A stretch of DNA of 64,000 nt from Desulfocarbo sp964620595 (lineage in GTDB: Bacteria; Desulfobacterota; Desulfarculia; Desulfarculales; Desulfarculaceae). The notes beneath the pieces are model-generated. The model did not search any database. It had not been told where the DNA came from and was given only the letters and a program-made list of their open reading frames with translations. The stretch spans positions 1 through 64,000 of the forward strand of contig CAZUHP010000011.1 of assembly GCA_964620595.1 (NCBI GenBank), read 5' to 3'. Numbering within the stretch: the stretch's first letter is position 1; every line of letters starts with the position of its first letter. Positions 41,770 to 50,630 of this stretch are shown one piece after another. A program made the translations under genes and the position numbers.

Positions 41770-43410
41770 ATGTTCTGTTACCAATGCGAGCAGACCGCCA
41801 AGGGTACCGCCTGCACCGCTGGTGGCGTGTGCGGCAAAAAGCCCGAGGTAGCGGCCCTGCAGGATCTTCTCACCTACGCCGTCAAGGGCCTGGCCCAGGT
41901 GGCGGTGGAGGCCCGCGCCAAGGGCATAGACGATTCCAAGATCAACCACTTCACCGCAGAGGCTCTTTTCAGCACCCTCACCAACGTGGACTTCGACCCC
42001 GAGCGCTTCGGTGATCTCATCCGCAAGACGGTGCGGCTGCGCGACGAGCTGGCCCAGCGCGCGGGCATCGACCTGCCCCAGGGTCCGGCCCAGTACCAGC
42101 CCGCCGACACCCTGGAGGGCCTGATCGCCGACGGCCAGAAGTACCACTTCAAGGTCCACGACTCCTCCAACCCGGACATCACCTCCCTGCAGCACACCCT
42201 GGTCATCGGGCTGCGCGGGGTGGCCGCCTATGCCGACCACGCCGCCATCCTGGGCAAGGAGGCGGCCGAGGTCTGGTCCTTCATCCAGGAGGGCCTGGTG
42301 GCCGCCATCGACCCGGACCGGAAGAGCCTGGAGGAGTGGGTCGGCCTGGTGCTCAAGTGCGGCGAGGCCAACCTCAAGGCCATGGAGATCCTGGACGCGG
42401 CCAACACCGGCACCTACGGCAGCCCCGTGCCCACCCAGGTCCCCCTGGGTCACAAGGCGGGCAAGGCCATCCTGGTGTCGGGCCACGACCTGAAGGACCT
42501 GGCCATGCTCCTGGAGCAGAGCGCGGGCAAGGGCATCTACGTGTACACCCACGGCGAGATGCTGCCCACCCACGGCTACCCCGAGCTGAAGAAGCACCCC
42601 CATTTCTACGGCCACTACGGCACTGCCTGGCAGAACCAGGGCAAGGAGTTCCCCGCCTTCCCCGGCGCCATCCTGATGACCACCAACTGCATCCAGAAGC
42701 CCAAGGGCGACGTGGCGGACAAGATGTTCACCACCGGCCTGGTGGGCTGGCCCGGGGTGCCCCACATCGAGGCGGACGAAAACGGCAACAAGGACTTCAG
42801 CGCGGTGATCGAAAAGGCCCTGTCCCTGCCCGGCTTCCCCTCTGACGAGGACAAGGGCTCGGTGATGGTGGGCTTTGCCCGCGAGGCGGTTTTGGGTGTG
42901 GCCGACAAGATCATCGAGGCGGTGAAGAGCGGCGCCATCAAGCACTTCTTCCTGGTGGCCGGCTGCGACGGCGCCAAGCCGGGCCGCAACTACTACACCG
43001 AGTTCGTGGAAAAGACCCCGGCGGACACGGTGGTGCTCACCCTGGCCTGCGGCAAGTTCCGCTTCTTCGACAAGGACCTGGGCGACATTGGCGGCATCCC
43101 GCGCCTTCTGGACGTGGGCCAGTGCAACGACGCCTACTCGGCCATCCAGATCGCGGTGGCCCTGGCCGAGGCCTTTGGGGTGGGGGTGAACGACCTGCCG
43201 CTGTCCATGGTGCTCTCCTGGTACGAGCAGAAGGCAGTGGCCATCCTGCTCACCCTCTTCCACCTGGGCATCAAGAACATCCGCCTGGGACCCAGCCTGC
43301 CGGCCTTCATCACGCCCAACGTGCTCAAGGTCCTGGTGGACAACTTCAACATCATGCCCATCAAGACCCCTGACGAGGACCTGCAGGCCATCCTGGGCCA
43401 GGCGGCCTAG
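41770..43410 (+). CDS. hcp: Hybrid-cluster protein (hydroxylamine reductase)
   Basis: The 546-residue protein has the N-terminal cluster motif C3-x2-C6-x8-C15-x5-C21 of Hcp, HxxE and Cys segments for the 4Fe-2S-2O hybrid cluster (GHDLKDLAMLLEQ, HGEMLPTHGYPELK, TTNCI, AGCDGAKPGRNYYTEF, LACGKFRF) and the usual length. Hcp reduces nitric oxide or hydroxylamine and protects against nitrosative stress; in sulfate reducers it is commonly under HcpR control. It has its own promoter behind the gap terminator. No hcr reductase gene is next to it. Confidence 0.95.
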   Translation: MFCYQCEQTAKGTACTAGGVCGKKPEVAALQDLLTYAVKGLAQVAVEARAKGIDDSKINHFTAEALFSTLTNVDFDPERFGDLIRKTVRLRDELAQRAGIDLPQGPAQYQPADTLEGLIADGQKYHFKVHDSSNPDITSLQHTLVIGLRGVAAYADHAAILGKEAAEVWSFIQEGLVAAIDPDRKSLEEWVGLVLKCGEANLKAMEILDAANTGTYGSPVPTQVPLGHKAGKAILVSGHDLKDLAMLLEQSAGKGIYVYTHGEMLPTHGYPELKKHPHFYGHYGTAWQNQGKEFPAFPGAILMTTNCIQKPKGDVADKMFTTGLVGWPGVPHIEADENGNKDFSAVIEKALSLPGFPSDEDKGSVMVGFAREAVLGVADKIIEAVKSGAIKHFFLVAGCDGAKPGRNYYTEFVEKTPADTVVLTLACGKFRFFDKDLGDIGGIPRLLDVGQCNDAYSAIQIAVALAEAFGVGVNDLPLSMVLSWYEQKAVAILLTLFHLGIKNIRLGPSLPAFITPNVLKVLVDNFNIMPIKTPDEDLQAILGQAA

Positions 43411-43429
43411 GAGACCTCAACGCCCCTGC

Positions 43430-43483
43430 CTCCGGCTGGCCGGTGGAGTGCATCCCCCCCTCGCCTCCACCGGCTGGCCGGAG
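43430..43483. repeat. Long imperfect inverted repeat after hcp
   Basis: CTCCGGCTGGCCGGTGGAG (43430-43448) and CTCCACCGGCTGGCCGGAG (43465-43483) match in 17 of 19 positions as an inverted repeat with a 16-nt loop. No T-run follows on either strand, so it is a stable hairpin that may act as a transcript end or stabiliser rather than a classic terminator. Confidence 0.65.
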
Positions 43484-43573
43484 ACTTCCCGGCCAGGGCC
43501 GGAGCGGTTGGCATGGCGCCCCGCTAGCATCCACTTCCCCGGGTAGAGCCGGGTGAGACCGGCCGGGCCAGAA

Positions 43574-43637
43574 ACCACCCCTCCGCCCCCCCGCCCCCCG
43601 TCGCCCCCCGTCGCCCCCTCGCCCCCCCGTCGCCGGC
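43574..43637. repeat. C-rich CGTCGCCCC repeat in a convergent gap
   Basis: Units of CCCCCCGTCGCC end directly at the stop of the ABC ATPase gene (minus) and lie between it and hcp (plus), another convergent pair. Confidence 0.82.
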
Positions 43638-43639
43638 CT

Positions 43640-44716
43640 TTAGTCGGCCAGCGCCAGACGCGCGCCCTTTTCGTCGAACAAGTGACAGGCCCCTGCCTCC
43701 ACCTGGAGGAAGATCTCCTCTCCGGGCCGGGCGCTGAAGTCCGCCGCGGCCCGGGCGCGCAGGTCCAGCCCGCCGCGGCGAAGGTGCAGCACGCTCTCCG
43801 CGCCGATGCGCTCGATCAGCTCCAGCCGGCCGGCCAGGGGCCCGGGGCCGGGCGCCAGGTGTTCGGGCCGGATGCCCAGGGTGAGCTTGCGCCCGGCCAG
43901 GCTGGCGGCGGGCGCGGGCAGGGGCAGCTCCAGCCCGGCGGCGGGGCAAAGGAAGCGGGGGCCCTGGTCCCCGCTCCCCACCTCGCCCTCCAGCAGGTTG
44001 ATGGCCGGGCTGCCGATGAAGCCGGCCACGAACAGGTTGGCCGGGCGGGCGTACACCTGTTGGGGGGTGCCCTTCTGCTGCACCCGGCCCTGGGCCAGCA
44101 CCACCACCTCCCGGCCCAAGGTCATGGCCTCCACCTGGTCGTGGGTCACATAGACCATGGTGGCTCCCAGGCGCTGGTGCAGGCGCATCAGTTCCACCCG
44201 CATGCCCTGGCGGAGCTGGGCGTCCAGGTTGGAAAGGGGCTCGTCGAAAAGGAACAAGGCCGGCTCGCGCACCAGGGCCCGGCCAATGGCCACCCGCTGG
44301 CGCTGGCCCCCGGAAAGCTCCCGGGGCTTGCGCTCCAGAAGCGGCTCCAGGCCCAGCAGCCGGGCCGCCTCCGCCACCTTGGCGGCGATGGCCTGCCTGT
44401 CCAGGCCCCGCATCTTGAGGGGAAAGGCCAGGTTGCCGGCCACGCTCAGGTGGGGATATAGGGCATAGCTCTGGAACACCATGGCCACGTCGCGGTCCTT
44501 GGGCGGCAGGGCGGACACTTCGCGCCCCCCAATGTAGATGCTTCCCGAGTCCTGCTGGTCCAGGCCGGCCACCAGGCGCAAGAGGGTGCTCTTGCCGCAG
44601 CCCGAGGGGCCCAGGATGATGGTGAAGCCACCAGGGGGCACTGTGAGGTCGATGTCCGCCAGCACCGTCTCGCGGCCATAGGACTTGCTCAGCTTTTCGA
44701 TACGCAGCTCCGCCAT
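43640..44716 (-). CDS. Sugar-type ABC importer ATPase (MalK/UgpC family)
   Basis: The 358-residue ATPase has Walker A GPSGCGKST (36-44), the LSGGQ signature, Walker B LFLFDEPLSNLDA and the His loop, plus a C-terminal TOBE/OB regulatory domain (about 240-358; GIRPEHL) typical of the CUT1 group. It powers the importer made by the two permeases and binding protein encoded upstream. Start at 44716; 7 bp separate it from the second permease gene. Confidence 0.92.
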   Translation of the reverse strand: MAELRIEKLSKSYGRETVLADIDLTVPPGGFTIILGPSGCGKSTLLRLVAGLDQQDSGSIYIGGREVSALPPKDRDVAMVFQSYALYPHLSVAGNLAFPLKMRGLDRQAIAAKVAEAARLLGLEPLLERKPRELSGGQRQRVAIGRALVREPALFLFDEPLSNLDAQLRQGMRVELMRLHQRLGATMVYVTHDQVEAMTLGREVVVLAQGRVQQKGTPQQVYARPANLFVAGFIGSPAINLLEGEVGSGDQGPRFLCPAAGLELPLPAPAASLAGRKLTLGIRPEHLAPGPGPLAGRLELIERIGAESVLHLRRGGLDLRARAAADFSARPGEEIFLQVEAGACHLFDEKGARLALAD

Positions 44717-44723
44717 GTACGGC

Positions 44724-45548
44724 CTATCCCTTTATCGCGCCGGCGGACAGGCCGGACACGATGCGCTTCTGGAACAGGAGCACCATGATCACCAGGGGCA
44801 GGGTGGCCACGGTGGATGCCGCGGCGATTTCGCCCCAGGGCATGGTGTACTGGCCCTGGAACAGGGCGATGCCCACCGGCAGGGTCTGCAGCGACCGCTG
44901 GCTCATGATGAGCAGCGCGAAGAAGAACTCGTTCCAGGCATAGATGAACACCAAGATGGCGGCGGTGAACACCCCGGGCGCAGACAGGGGCAGCACCACC
45001 CGCCACAGCACCTGCCAGCGGTTGCAGCCGTCGATGAGCGCCGCGCCCTCCAGCTCCCGGGGCAGCTCCCGGAAGAAGGTGGTCAGGATCCACACCCCCA
45101 GGGGCAGGGTCAGGGTGACATAGGGCAGCACCAGGCCCTGGTAGGTGTTGAGCCAGCCCAGGGTTTGCAGGATGCGCCATACCGGACCGGCCAGGGAGGT
45201 CTGGGGGAACATGCCCACCGCCAGCAACAGGCCCAGCACCGCCCCGGACCAGCGCAGCCTGAGCCGGGCCAGGGCATAGGCGGCCAGGGTGCCGATGCTC
45301 ACCGTGAGCAGGGTGGTGGCGCCGGCCACGATGAGGCTGTTGCCCAGAAAGTGCAGCAGGCCGTGACGCTCGATGGCCGCCCGGTAGAAATGCAGGCTGC
45401 CGGCCGGGATCAGGGTAGGGGGGATGGCGGTCACCTCGTTCTGGGCCTTGAGCGAGGTGAGCACGAACCACAAGAAGGGCGCCAGGCTGACAAACACCAC
45501 CAGCACCGCGGCCAGGGCCAGGAGCGCTCTTTGGCCGGGCCTTTTCAT
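44724..45548 (-). CDS. ABC sugar importer permease 2 (MalG family)
   Basis: The 274-residue protein has six predicted helices and the EAA loop EGAALIDGCNRWQVLWRVVLPLSAPG that contacts the ATPase. It matches the MalG/CUT1 inner-membrane permease family and forms a heterodimer with permease 1. It overlaps the permease 1 stop by 4 bp (ATGA). Confidence 0.9.
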   Translation of the reverse strand: MKRPGQRALLALAAVLVVFVSLAPFLWFVLTSLKAQNEVTAIPPTLIPAGSLHFYRAAIERHGLLHFLGNSLIVAGATTLLTVSIGTLAAYALARLRLRWSGAVLGLLLAVGMFPQTSLAGPVWRILQTLGWLNTYQGLVLPYVTLTLPLGVWILTTFFRELPRELEGAALIDGCNRWQVLWRVVLPLSAPGVFTAAILVFIYAWNEFFFALLIMSQRSLQTLPVGIALFQGQYTMPWGEIAAASTVATLPLVIMVLLFQKRIVSGLSAGAIKG

Positions 45549-46453
45549 GCCGCCTCCTTGAACAGGGCCTTGCGGAAGAAAACCAGATAGCAGAGCGACA
45601 CCGCCAGCACCAGGGCGAAGACCAACACCGCCACGGCCGCGCCGTAGCCCAGAAAGCCCTCGGCGAACATCTTCTTGTAGCCGTAGAACTGGAGCACGTT
45701 GGTGGCGTTGCCCGGCCCGCCCTGGGTCATTACGAACACCAGGTCGAACACCCGGAAGGCATCCATGGTGCGGAAGAGCAGGGCCACCGCCAGGGCCGGC
45801 CGCAGGGCCGGCAGGGTCACGTGCCAGAAGCGGCGCCAGGCTCCGGCCCCGTCGATGCGCGCCGCCTCGTACAGCTCGGCGGGGATGGTCTGCAGGCCGG
45901 CCAGGATGATGAGGGCGGCAAAGGAGCTGGTCTTCCACACGTCGGCCGCGATCACCGCGGCCAGGGCCCAGAAGGGGTCGGCCAGCCAGGCCCGGTAGGC
46001 CGCCACCTGGTGGCCGAAGAGGGCCAGGTTCAAGAGCCCGTAGTTGTCGCTCATGATGAAGCGCCACATCTGGCTGGTCACCACGGTGGGTATGGCCCAG
46101 GGGATGAGCACCGCGGCCCGCACCAGGGAGCGCCCCCGGAAGGCCTGGTGCATGACCAGGGCGATGGCCAGGCCCAGGCAAAGCTCCAGGCCGGTGCTCA
46201 CCACCACGAAGATGCAGGTGTTCAAGAGGGCGCGCAGGGCCTCGGGGTCCTGGACCAGCCAGCGGTAGTTGGCCAGGCCCACGAAGGGGTCGCCCAGGCG
46301 GGGCAGGCTCAGCACCAGGCGGTGCAGGCTCATGAATCCGGAGTAGCAGATGGGGTAGAAGGCGAACAGCGCCACCGTGAACAGGCAGGGCGCCAACAGG
46401 CCCCAGGCGAACCACCGCTCCCGCAGCGGCGGGCTGCCTCCCCGGCCCCTCAT
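45545..46453 (-). CDS. ABC sugar importer permease 1 (MalF/UgpA family)
   Basis: The 302-residue permease has six to seven helices and the EAA loop ELYEAARIDGAGAWRRFWHVTLPALRP. The N-terminus (MRGRGGSPPLRERWFAWGLLAPCLF) fits the family start. The ATG at 46453 overlaps the binding-protein stop (ATGA), so translation is coupled. Confidence 0.88.
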   Translation of the reverse strand: MRGRGGSPPLRERWFAWGLLAPCLFTVALFAFYPICYSGFMSLHRLVLSLPRLGDPFVGLANYRWLVQDPEALRALLNTCIFVVVSTGLELCLGLAIALVMHQAFRGRSLVRAAVLIPWAIPTVVTSQMWRFIMSDNYGLLNLALFGHQVAAYRAWLADPFWALAAVIAADVWKTSSFAALIILAGLQTIPAELYEAARIDGAGAWRRFWHVTLPALRPALAVALLFRTMDAFRVFDLVFVMTQGGPGNATNVLQFYGYKKMFAEGFLGYGAAVAVLVFALVLAVSLCYLVFFRKALFKEAA

Positions 46454-47817
46454 TCCTCCGCCCTCCTGGCCAGGGCGCTCAGCGCCTCGATCTGGCGGCA
46501 GGTGGAGCGGGCCATGGCCTCCAGGTCGGCCTCCGGCTCGGCCAGGGCCCGGGAAAAGTACACCTGCAACAACTGGCTCACCGCCGGGTAGAGGGGGGTG
46601 CGCGGCCGGGAGGCGGCAGTGGCGAATATCTCGCGCATCAGGGCCAGGCGGGGCTGGGCGGCCAGCACCTCGGGGTCGCGGTACAGCTCCCACCGGGCCG
46701 GGGCGCGCCCGCCCTGGATGGCAAGAAGCTTCTGTATGGGCCGGCCGGTCAAAAAGCGGGCGAACTTCCAGGCCGCTTCCCTGCGCTCCGAGTAGGCGCA
46801 CACCCCCACCTGCCAGCCGCCCAGGGTGGCGTAGCTCCGCTGGCCCGGGAAGTGGGGCAGGGGCGCCACCCCCACCTTGCCGGCCACCCGCGACTTGGCC
46901 GGATCGTTGCTCACCGCCCAGGCATAGGGCCAGTTGCGCATGAACACCGCCCGGCCTTGCACGAACAGGGCCAGGGACTCGGGCTCCTGGTACATGAGCG
47001 AGCCCCGGGGCGCCACCAGGCCCACGATCCGCCGGCGCACGAAATCCACCGCCGCCAGGGACTCCGGCCGGGTCAGCAGGCAGCGGCCGGAGCGCGGGTC
47101 CAGGATGTCGCCGCCCCGGGAGAGGATGAACTCCAGCATGTCGCAGACCAGGCCCTCGTACTGCTTGAACTGGCCGGAGTAACCCTTGATCAGCCGCCCC
47201 TGCCCGGCCTCGGCGGCCACGATGCGCTGGGCCTGGGCCACCAGCTCGGGCCAGGTGCGGGGCGGGCTGAAGCCATGGCGGGCCAGGAGATCCTTGCGAA
47301 AGTAGAGCACCCCGGTGTCGATGTATAGCGGCACCCCGTAGAGGTGGCCGCGGTAGGTGTTGGCCGTGATGCAGGCGGGGAAGAACTTCTTCCGCTCGGC
47401 CGGCGGCAAGCGCTCGTCCAGGGCCAGGGCCCAGCCGGCCGAGGCGAACTCCGGAGGCCAGATCACGTCCATGAGGAACACGTCCACGTCGGGCGAGCGG
47501 TTGCGCAGCTTCTGGGTGAGCAGGTCGTGAAAGGCGGTGGAGGAATGGGGGCCGATCTCGCGCACCACCTCGATGTCAGGGTGGGCGGCATGAAAGCGGC
47601 GGTATATCTCCTGCCACACCCGGGGCTGGTTGGGTTTCCAGGTGACAAAGGTGATGACCGTACGGCCGCCGGCCGAGCGGCCGGCAGGACCCTGCCCCTC
47701 CTCCCCGCCGCAGCCCAGGACCAGGCAGGCCACAAGGAGCGCGGCCAGCAAAAAACGGCCCCGGCGTCCCCGGGCCGGGCGCCGATAGTGACAAGGCGCG
47801 GTGCTTGCAGTCACCAT
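46450..47817 (-). CDS. ABC importer solute-binding lipoprotein (sugar type)
   Basis: This 455-residue precursor has a long N-terminus, a hydrophobic stretch and lipobox LVLGC, then a family 1 extracellular binding fold: TFVTWKPNQPRVWQEIYRRFHAAHPDIEVV, DVFLMDVIWPPEFASAGWALALDE, YGVPLYIDTGVLYFRKDLL. It would deliver a sugar or oligosaccharide to the permeases. The ATG at 47817 has no clear ribosome-binding site and lies only 6 bp from a perfect TATAAT, so a leaderless message or a start slightly downstream is possible. Confidence 0.85.
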   Translation of the reverse strand: MVTASTAPCHYRRPARGRRGRFLLAALLVACLVLGCGGEEGQGPAGRSAGGRTVITFVTWKPNQPRVWQEIYRRFHAAHPDIEVVREIGPHSSTAFHDLLTQKLRNRSPDVDVFLMDVIWPPEFASAGWALALDERLPPAERKKFFPACITANTYRGHLYGVPLYIDTGVLYFRKDLLARHGFSPPRTWPELVAQAQRIVAAEAGQGRLIKGYSGQFKQYEGLVCDMLEFILSRGGDILDPRSGRCLLTRPESLAAVDFVRRRIVGLVAPRGSLMYQEPESLALFVQGRAVFMRNWPYAWAVSNDPAKSRVAGKVGVAPLPHFPGQRSYATLGGWQVGVCAYSERREAAWKFARFLTGRPIQKLLAIQGGRAPARWELYRDPEVLAAQPRLALMREIFATAASRPRTPLYPAVSQLLQVYFSRALAEPEADLEAMARSTCRQIEALSALARRAEE

Positions 47818-47823
47818 GACCCC

Positions 47824-47829
47824 ATTATA
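47824..47829 (-). promoter_or_regulatory. TATAAT -10 box abutting the binding-protein start
   Basis: A perfect TATAAT lies on the minus strand 6 bp before the ATG at 47817. The matching -35 region is poor (CACAAG at 17 bp). Confidence 0.5.
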
Positions 47830-47847
47830 CACAGGGGGTGCCTGTTC

Positions 47848-47877
47848 TTGTGGTGCAAGGCGCTGGCCTGCTATGAT
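47848..47877 (+). promoter_or_regulatory. Sigma-70-type promoter TTGTGG-18-TATGAT
   Basis: TTGTGG (47848-47853) and TATGAT (47872-47877) are spaced by 18 bp, 49 bp before the MFS ATG. It lies back to back with the minus-strand TATAAT. Confidence 0.5.
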
Positions 47878-47925
47878 CAGTATGTCCCCTCCCAGCCCTA
47901 CCCGCATTGACAAGGCAGGTGTGCG

Positions 47926-49218
47926 ATGGCGCAAGAGACGCACCCGGGAAGGCCCGGCTACCGCTGGGTGGTGTTCGGGTTGTTGGCGGCCGGCTACTTC
48001 ATGGTCTACTTCCACCGCCTGTGCCCCTCGGTGGTGGCCCTGGACCTCATGCGCGACCTCAAGGCCGGCGGGGCGCTGATCGGCTGGCTGGGCGCGGCCT
48101 ACTTCTATCCCTACGCCCTGATGCAACTGCCAGCCGGGCTCCTCTCCGACTCCTGGGGCCCCCGCCGCACCATCACTGTTTTCTTCACCCTGGCCGGCGC
48201 GGCCTCCATCTTCTTCGGCCTGGCGGTGGGAGTGGGCTGGGCCATCCTGGCCCGCACCCTGGTGGGCCTGGGCGTGTCCATGCTCTTCGTGCCCACCATG
48301 AAGGTGCTCACCCGCTGGTTCCGCCGGGACGAGTTCGCCCGCATGACCGGCGTGCTCATGGCCATCGGCGGGGCGGGGGCGCTCTCGGCCACCACTCCCC
48401 TGGCGCTTCTGTCCTCGGCCCTGGGCTGGCGGGGCAGCTTCGTGGCCATCGGCGCGGCCACCCTGGTCCTGGCCGCGGCCATCTGGCTGATGGTGCGCAA
48501 CACGCCCCAGGAGATGGGCCTGCCGCCGGTGGAAGACGAGGACGGCCAGTCCGGCCCCGCGGCGCCGGCCATCGGCCTGTGGGAAGGGGTGAGGATGGTG
48601 CTGGGGGCGGCGCGCTTCTGGCCCCTGGCGGTGTGGTTCTTCTTTGCCTGCGGCATCTTCTTCAGCTTCGGCGGCCTGTGGGGCGGGCCCTACCTCATGC
48701 AGGTGCACGGACTGAGCAAGGCCCAGGCGGGCAACGTGCTGTCCATGCTGGCCTGGGCCATGATCATCGGCAGCCCCATTTTGAGCTGGCTCTCGGACGT
48801 GGTGCTCCGCTCGCGCAAAAAGCTCCTGGTGGGCGCATCCATGCTGCTGGTGGTGCTCACCGCGCTGCTTGCCTTCTGGCCCCATCTCCTGCCGGTGCCC
48901 ATGATGTACGCCTGGTGTTTCCTCATGTCCGTCTGCGCCAGCGCCATGGTGGTCATCGCCTTCACCAGCAGCAAGGAGCTGTTTCCGGTGGAGATCGCCG
49001 GCACCGCCGTGGGCCTGGTCAACCTGTTCCCCTTCCTGGGCGGGGCGGTGATGCAGCCGGTGCTGGGCATGGTGCTGGAGGCCCAGGGCCGCGATCCCTC
49101 GGGCGCCTTTTCGGCCGGGGCCTATGGCCAGGCCTTTCTGATATACTTCTTTGCGTCCCTGGTGGCGCTGGGCGCGGCGCTCATGAGCAAGGAGACCCTG
49201 ACGCCCAAGTCGTCCTAG
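47926..49218 (+). CDS. MFS transporter (organophosphate/anion-like)
   Basis: The 430-residue carrier has 12 helices; YFMVYFHRLCPSVVALDLMRDL and LMQLPAGLLSDSWGPRRTITVFF (MFS motif A) place it in the MFS, with some similarity in style to the OPA/GlpT group. Substrate unknown. It begins a plus-strand series with a thioesterase, a BASS carrier and others, though gaps of 73 bp and more allow separate transcription. Confidence 0.82.
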   Translation: MAQETHPGRPGYRWVVFGLLAAGYFMVYFHRLCPSVVALDLMRDLKAGGALIGWLGAAYFYPYALMQLPAGLLSDSWGPRRTITVFFTLAGAASIFFGLAVGVGWAILARTLVGLGVSMLFVPTMKVLTRWFRRDEFARMTGVLMAIGGAGALSATTPLALLSSALGWRGSFVAIGAATLVLAAAIWLMVRNTPQEMGLPPVEDEDGQSGPAAPAIGLWEGVRMVLGAARFWPLAVWFFFACGIFFSFGGLWGGPYLMQVHGLSKAQAGNVLSMLAWAMIIGSPILSWLSDVVLRSRKKLLVGASMLLVVLTALLAFWPHLLPVPMMYAWCFLMSVCASAMVVIAFTSSKELFPVEIAGTAVGLVNLFPFLGGAVMQPVLGMVLEAQGRDPSGAFSAGAYGQAFLIYFFASLVALGAALMSKETLTPKSS

Positions 49219-49291
49219 GCCGCCAGTAGATCCGCTTACCGGCCGCGCGCCGCCCCAGGGCGCGGCCCCTTGTTTGCAGCCAGGAGAAGCC

Positions 49292-49702
49292 ATGAGCCGG
49301 GAGGACAACCTGCGCTACGCCCGGGAGGTGGTGGGCGGCGACCCCTTGGCCCGCTTCATGGGCATAGAGGTGGAGGAGGTGACCGAGGAACGGGCGGTGG
49401 TGAGCCTGGTGCCCCAGGCCCATCACCTCAACGCCAAGGGCCGGGTGCACGGCGGCACCATCTGCGCCCTGGTGGACCAGGCCGCGGCCGTGGCCGCCAA
49501 CTCCGGCGACACCGCCTCTTGGATGATCGAAAACAAGGTGAACCTCCTGGCCGCCGCCGCCCCGGGGGTCAAGCTGGTTGCCGAGGCCACCCCCCTGGAC
49601 AAGAGGCGTCGCCTGAGCCTGTGGGAGGTGCGGGTGCATTCCGGCCAGGAGCTGGTGGCCCTGGGGCAGGTGATGGCCTATCACCGCCAGGCCAGGGAAT
49701 AG
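49292..49702 (+). CDS. PaaI-type hotdog thioesterase
   Basis: This 136-residue protein fits the PaaI/COG2050 thioesterases: MGIEVEEVTEERAVVSLVP, then LNAKGRVHGGTICALVDQAAAVAAN, where the family has HGG and a catalytic Asp. It probably hydrolyses aromatic or fatty acyl-CoA. AGGAGA precedes the ATG at 49292. The BASS carrier gene starts 10 bp downstream. Confidence 0.82.
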   Translation: MSREDNLRYAREVVGGDPLARFMGIEVEEVTEERAVVSLVPQAHHLNAKGRVHGGTICALVDQAAAVAANSGDTASWMIENKVNLLAAAAPGVKLVAEATPLDKRRRLSLWEVRVHSGQELVALGQVMAYHRQARE

Positions 49703-49712
49703 GCCCCCGGCC

Positions 49713-50621
49713 ATGCGCCTGAACGACGCGGTCCTCATCACCCTGGCCCTGGCCGGCATCGCCGGGGGGGTGGCCTTTCCCGGCCCGGCCCGGGTTTTCG
49801 CCCCCTATGTCATCTACTTCATGATGACCATCCTGTTCCTGGCCTTCCTCACCATAGACTTCGCCGCCCTGGTGCGCATCACCGGCTCCGACCTGGCCGA
49901 GGCCGCGGTGTGGGTGGCAATGAAGCTGGTGGCCCTGCCCCTGGTGGTGTGGGGCCTCTGCCGCTGGCTGGCGCCGGAGTTCGCCCTGCCGGCCCTGCTC
50001 CTGAGCGGCGTGTCCACCGGGGTGACCGCGCCCTTTTTCTCCAACCTCCTGGGCGCGGACACCACCCGGGTCTTGCAGCTCACGGTCATCACCTCGCTCC
50101 TGGTGCCCCTCAGCCTGCCCAGCCTGGTGAAGCTCCTGGCAGCCGCGGAGCTGGACATACCCTACTGGCACATGGTGCGCATGCTGCTCCAGGTGATCTT
50201 CCTGCCCCTTGCGGCCGCGCTGGTGGTGAAGCGCTGGCTGCCGCGCCTCTTGTCCCTCCTGGACCGGCTGCGCTACCCCTTGAGCGTGACCCTCTTTCTG
50301 CTCATCAACCTGGGCGTGTTCTCCACCTACGCGGAGTTCATCCTGGCCCACCGGGCCCAGGTGGCGGCCACGGTGCTGGTGGCCTTTGGCCTGGCCACCT
50401 TTTACATCGCCTGGGGCCTGGCCCTGGGCGGGTTCTCGGGCCGCCGGCTCAACGGCCTCACCGGCGCGGTGGGACTCACCTTCATCAACAACGTGCTCAT
50501 CGTGGTTTTCGCGGCCCGCTTCTTCGGGCCCGAGGCGCCGCTCCTGGCCGCCGCCTATCTCCTGCCCTATTTCCTCATGCTCATCCCCCTGCGCTGGGCC
50601 AAGGCCCGGCTCGGCTGGTAG
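49713..50621 (+). CDS. BASS-family (bile acid:Na+ symporter-like) transporter
   Basis: The 302-residue membrane protein has about nine to ten helices and fits the SBF/BASS fold: YVIYFMMTILFLAFLTIDFAALVR, LLSGVSTGVTAPFFSNLLGADTTRVLQLTVITSLLVPLSLP and GLTGAVGLTFINNVLIVVFAARFFG. It probably cotransports an organic anion with sodium. It lies between the thioesterase and the phosphoesterase genes, with 9 to 10 bp gaps on both sides. Confidence 0.75.
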   Translation: MRLNDAVLITLALAGIAGGVAFPGPARVFAPYVIYFMMTILFLAFLTIDFAALVRITGSDLAEAAVWVAMKLVALPLVVWGLCRWLAPEFALPALLLSGVSTGVTAPFFSNLLGADTTRVLQLTVITSLLVPLSLPSLVKLLAAAELDIPYWHMVRMLLQVIFLPLAAALVVKRWLPRLLSLLDRLRYPLSVTLFLLINLGVFSTYAEFILAHRAQVAATVLVAFGLATFYIAWGLALGGFSGRRLNGLTGAVGLTFINNVLIVVFAARFFGPEAPLLAAAYLLPYFLMLIPLRWAKARLGW

Positions 50622-50630
50622 GAGGCCGCG

